Source: Pararhizobium sp. IMCC21322
GTDB taxonomy: Bacteria > Pseudomonadota > Alphaproteobacteria > Rhizobiales > GCA-2746425
Direction of reading: 5' to 3'
Assembly: GCF_030758295.1 (NCBI RefSeq)
Contig: NZ_CP132335.1
Coordinates: 4,564,412 to 4,628,411, forward strand
Length of the DNA stretch: 64,000 bases
Below are positions 63,986 to 64,000 of the stretch, in pieces. The position numbers and the translations under genes are program-made. The notes under the pieces were generated by a model. That model worked only from the letters and a program-made list of their open reading frames with translations, ran no database searches and had not been told where the DNA came from. The number at the start of each line of letters is the position of its first letter. Positions within the stretch are counted from its first letter, which is position 1.

Positions 63986-64000
63986 CGAAAAACCACCGTC

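Overview
The window looks like a chromosomal segment of an alphaproteobacterium, most likely of the Hyphomicrobiales (Rhizobiales). The protein sequences have a rhizobial character: an alpha-type propionyl-CoA carboxylase alpha chain, an Entner-Doudoroff glucose operon, and many ABC, TRAP and tripartite tricarboxylate uptake systems. GC content is moderate, and a Rhizobiales-style palindromic repeat (CCTCGGACTTG..CCGAGG) occurs. This placement is inference, because no rRNA gene is present.

Layout. 0-7.7 kb, minus strand: an alpha-2-macroglobulin with a PAN domain and an intact CSEQ thioester, paired with penicillin-binding protein 1C. 7.9-13.6 kb, plus: zwf-pgl-edd-pgi, converging on ppa across a bidirectional hairpin. 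14.4-17.7 kb, minus: two GNAT acetyltransferases, an unknown membrane protein and mgtE. 17.8-27.3 kb: an IclR regulator divergent from a nine-gene operon. The operon encodes a cyclase, a cupin, an SDR, a 3-hydroxyacyl-CoA dehydrogenase-like enzyme, a complete branched-chain-type ABC importer and a beta-keto acid cleavage enzyme (BKACE). It is probably an undescribed route that imports a hydroxy acid and cleaves it to acetoacetate plus a CoA ester. 27.4-29.1 kb: a methyltransferase divergent from an HxlR regulator. 29.1-39.6 kb: a LysR regulator divergent from a second catabolic operon, with a TctCBA importer, an SDR without the catalytic Tyr/Lys, a thiamine-diphosphate enzyme, a NIPSNAP protein, a glutathione transferase, a ketoglutarate-semialdehyde-type dehydrogenase and an aldo/keto reductase. 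39.9-44.5 kb: a monooxygenase-like ABM protein, a BTAD-alpha/beta-hydrolase fusion regulator, a cupredoxin, a homocysteine S-methyltransferase family enzyme, a cupin and a second GST.

44.5-50.4 kb is an accessory region. It begins near a perfect 16-bp inverted repeat and carries a LysR-MFS pair, a truncated IS5-type transposase, and an IS6-family transposase. The IS6 outer terminal repeats enclose a ferric-reductase-like membrane gene. Last comes an integrase truncated by the IS, next to tRNA-Leu(GAG). Housekeeping genes resume at 50.4-57.2 kb: an orphan FliN domain, lipB, pccA, an NfeD/SPFH pair, hemH and a zinc peptidase. 57.3-63.1 kb holds a TakP-like TRAP transporter divergent from a Cache-domain histidine kinase and a NarL-type regulator. 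The window ends at tRNA-fMet. There a large serine recombinase on the opposite strand ends inside the tRNA and marks a second integrated element that runs off the right edge.

Three solute-binding-protein genes, from three transporter classes, each carry a strong hairpin directly after the stop codon and before the permease or ATPase genes.
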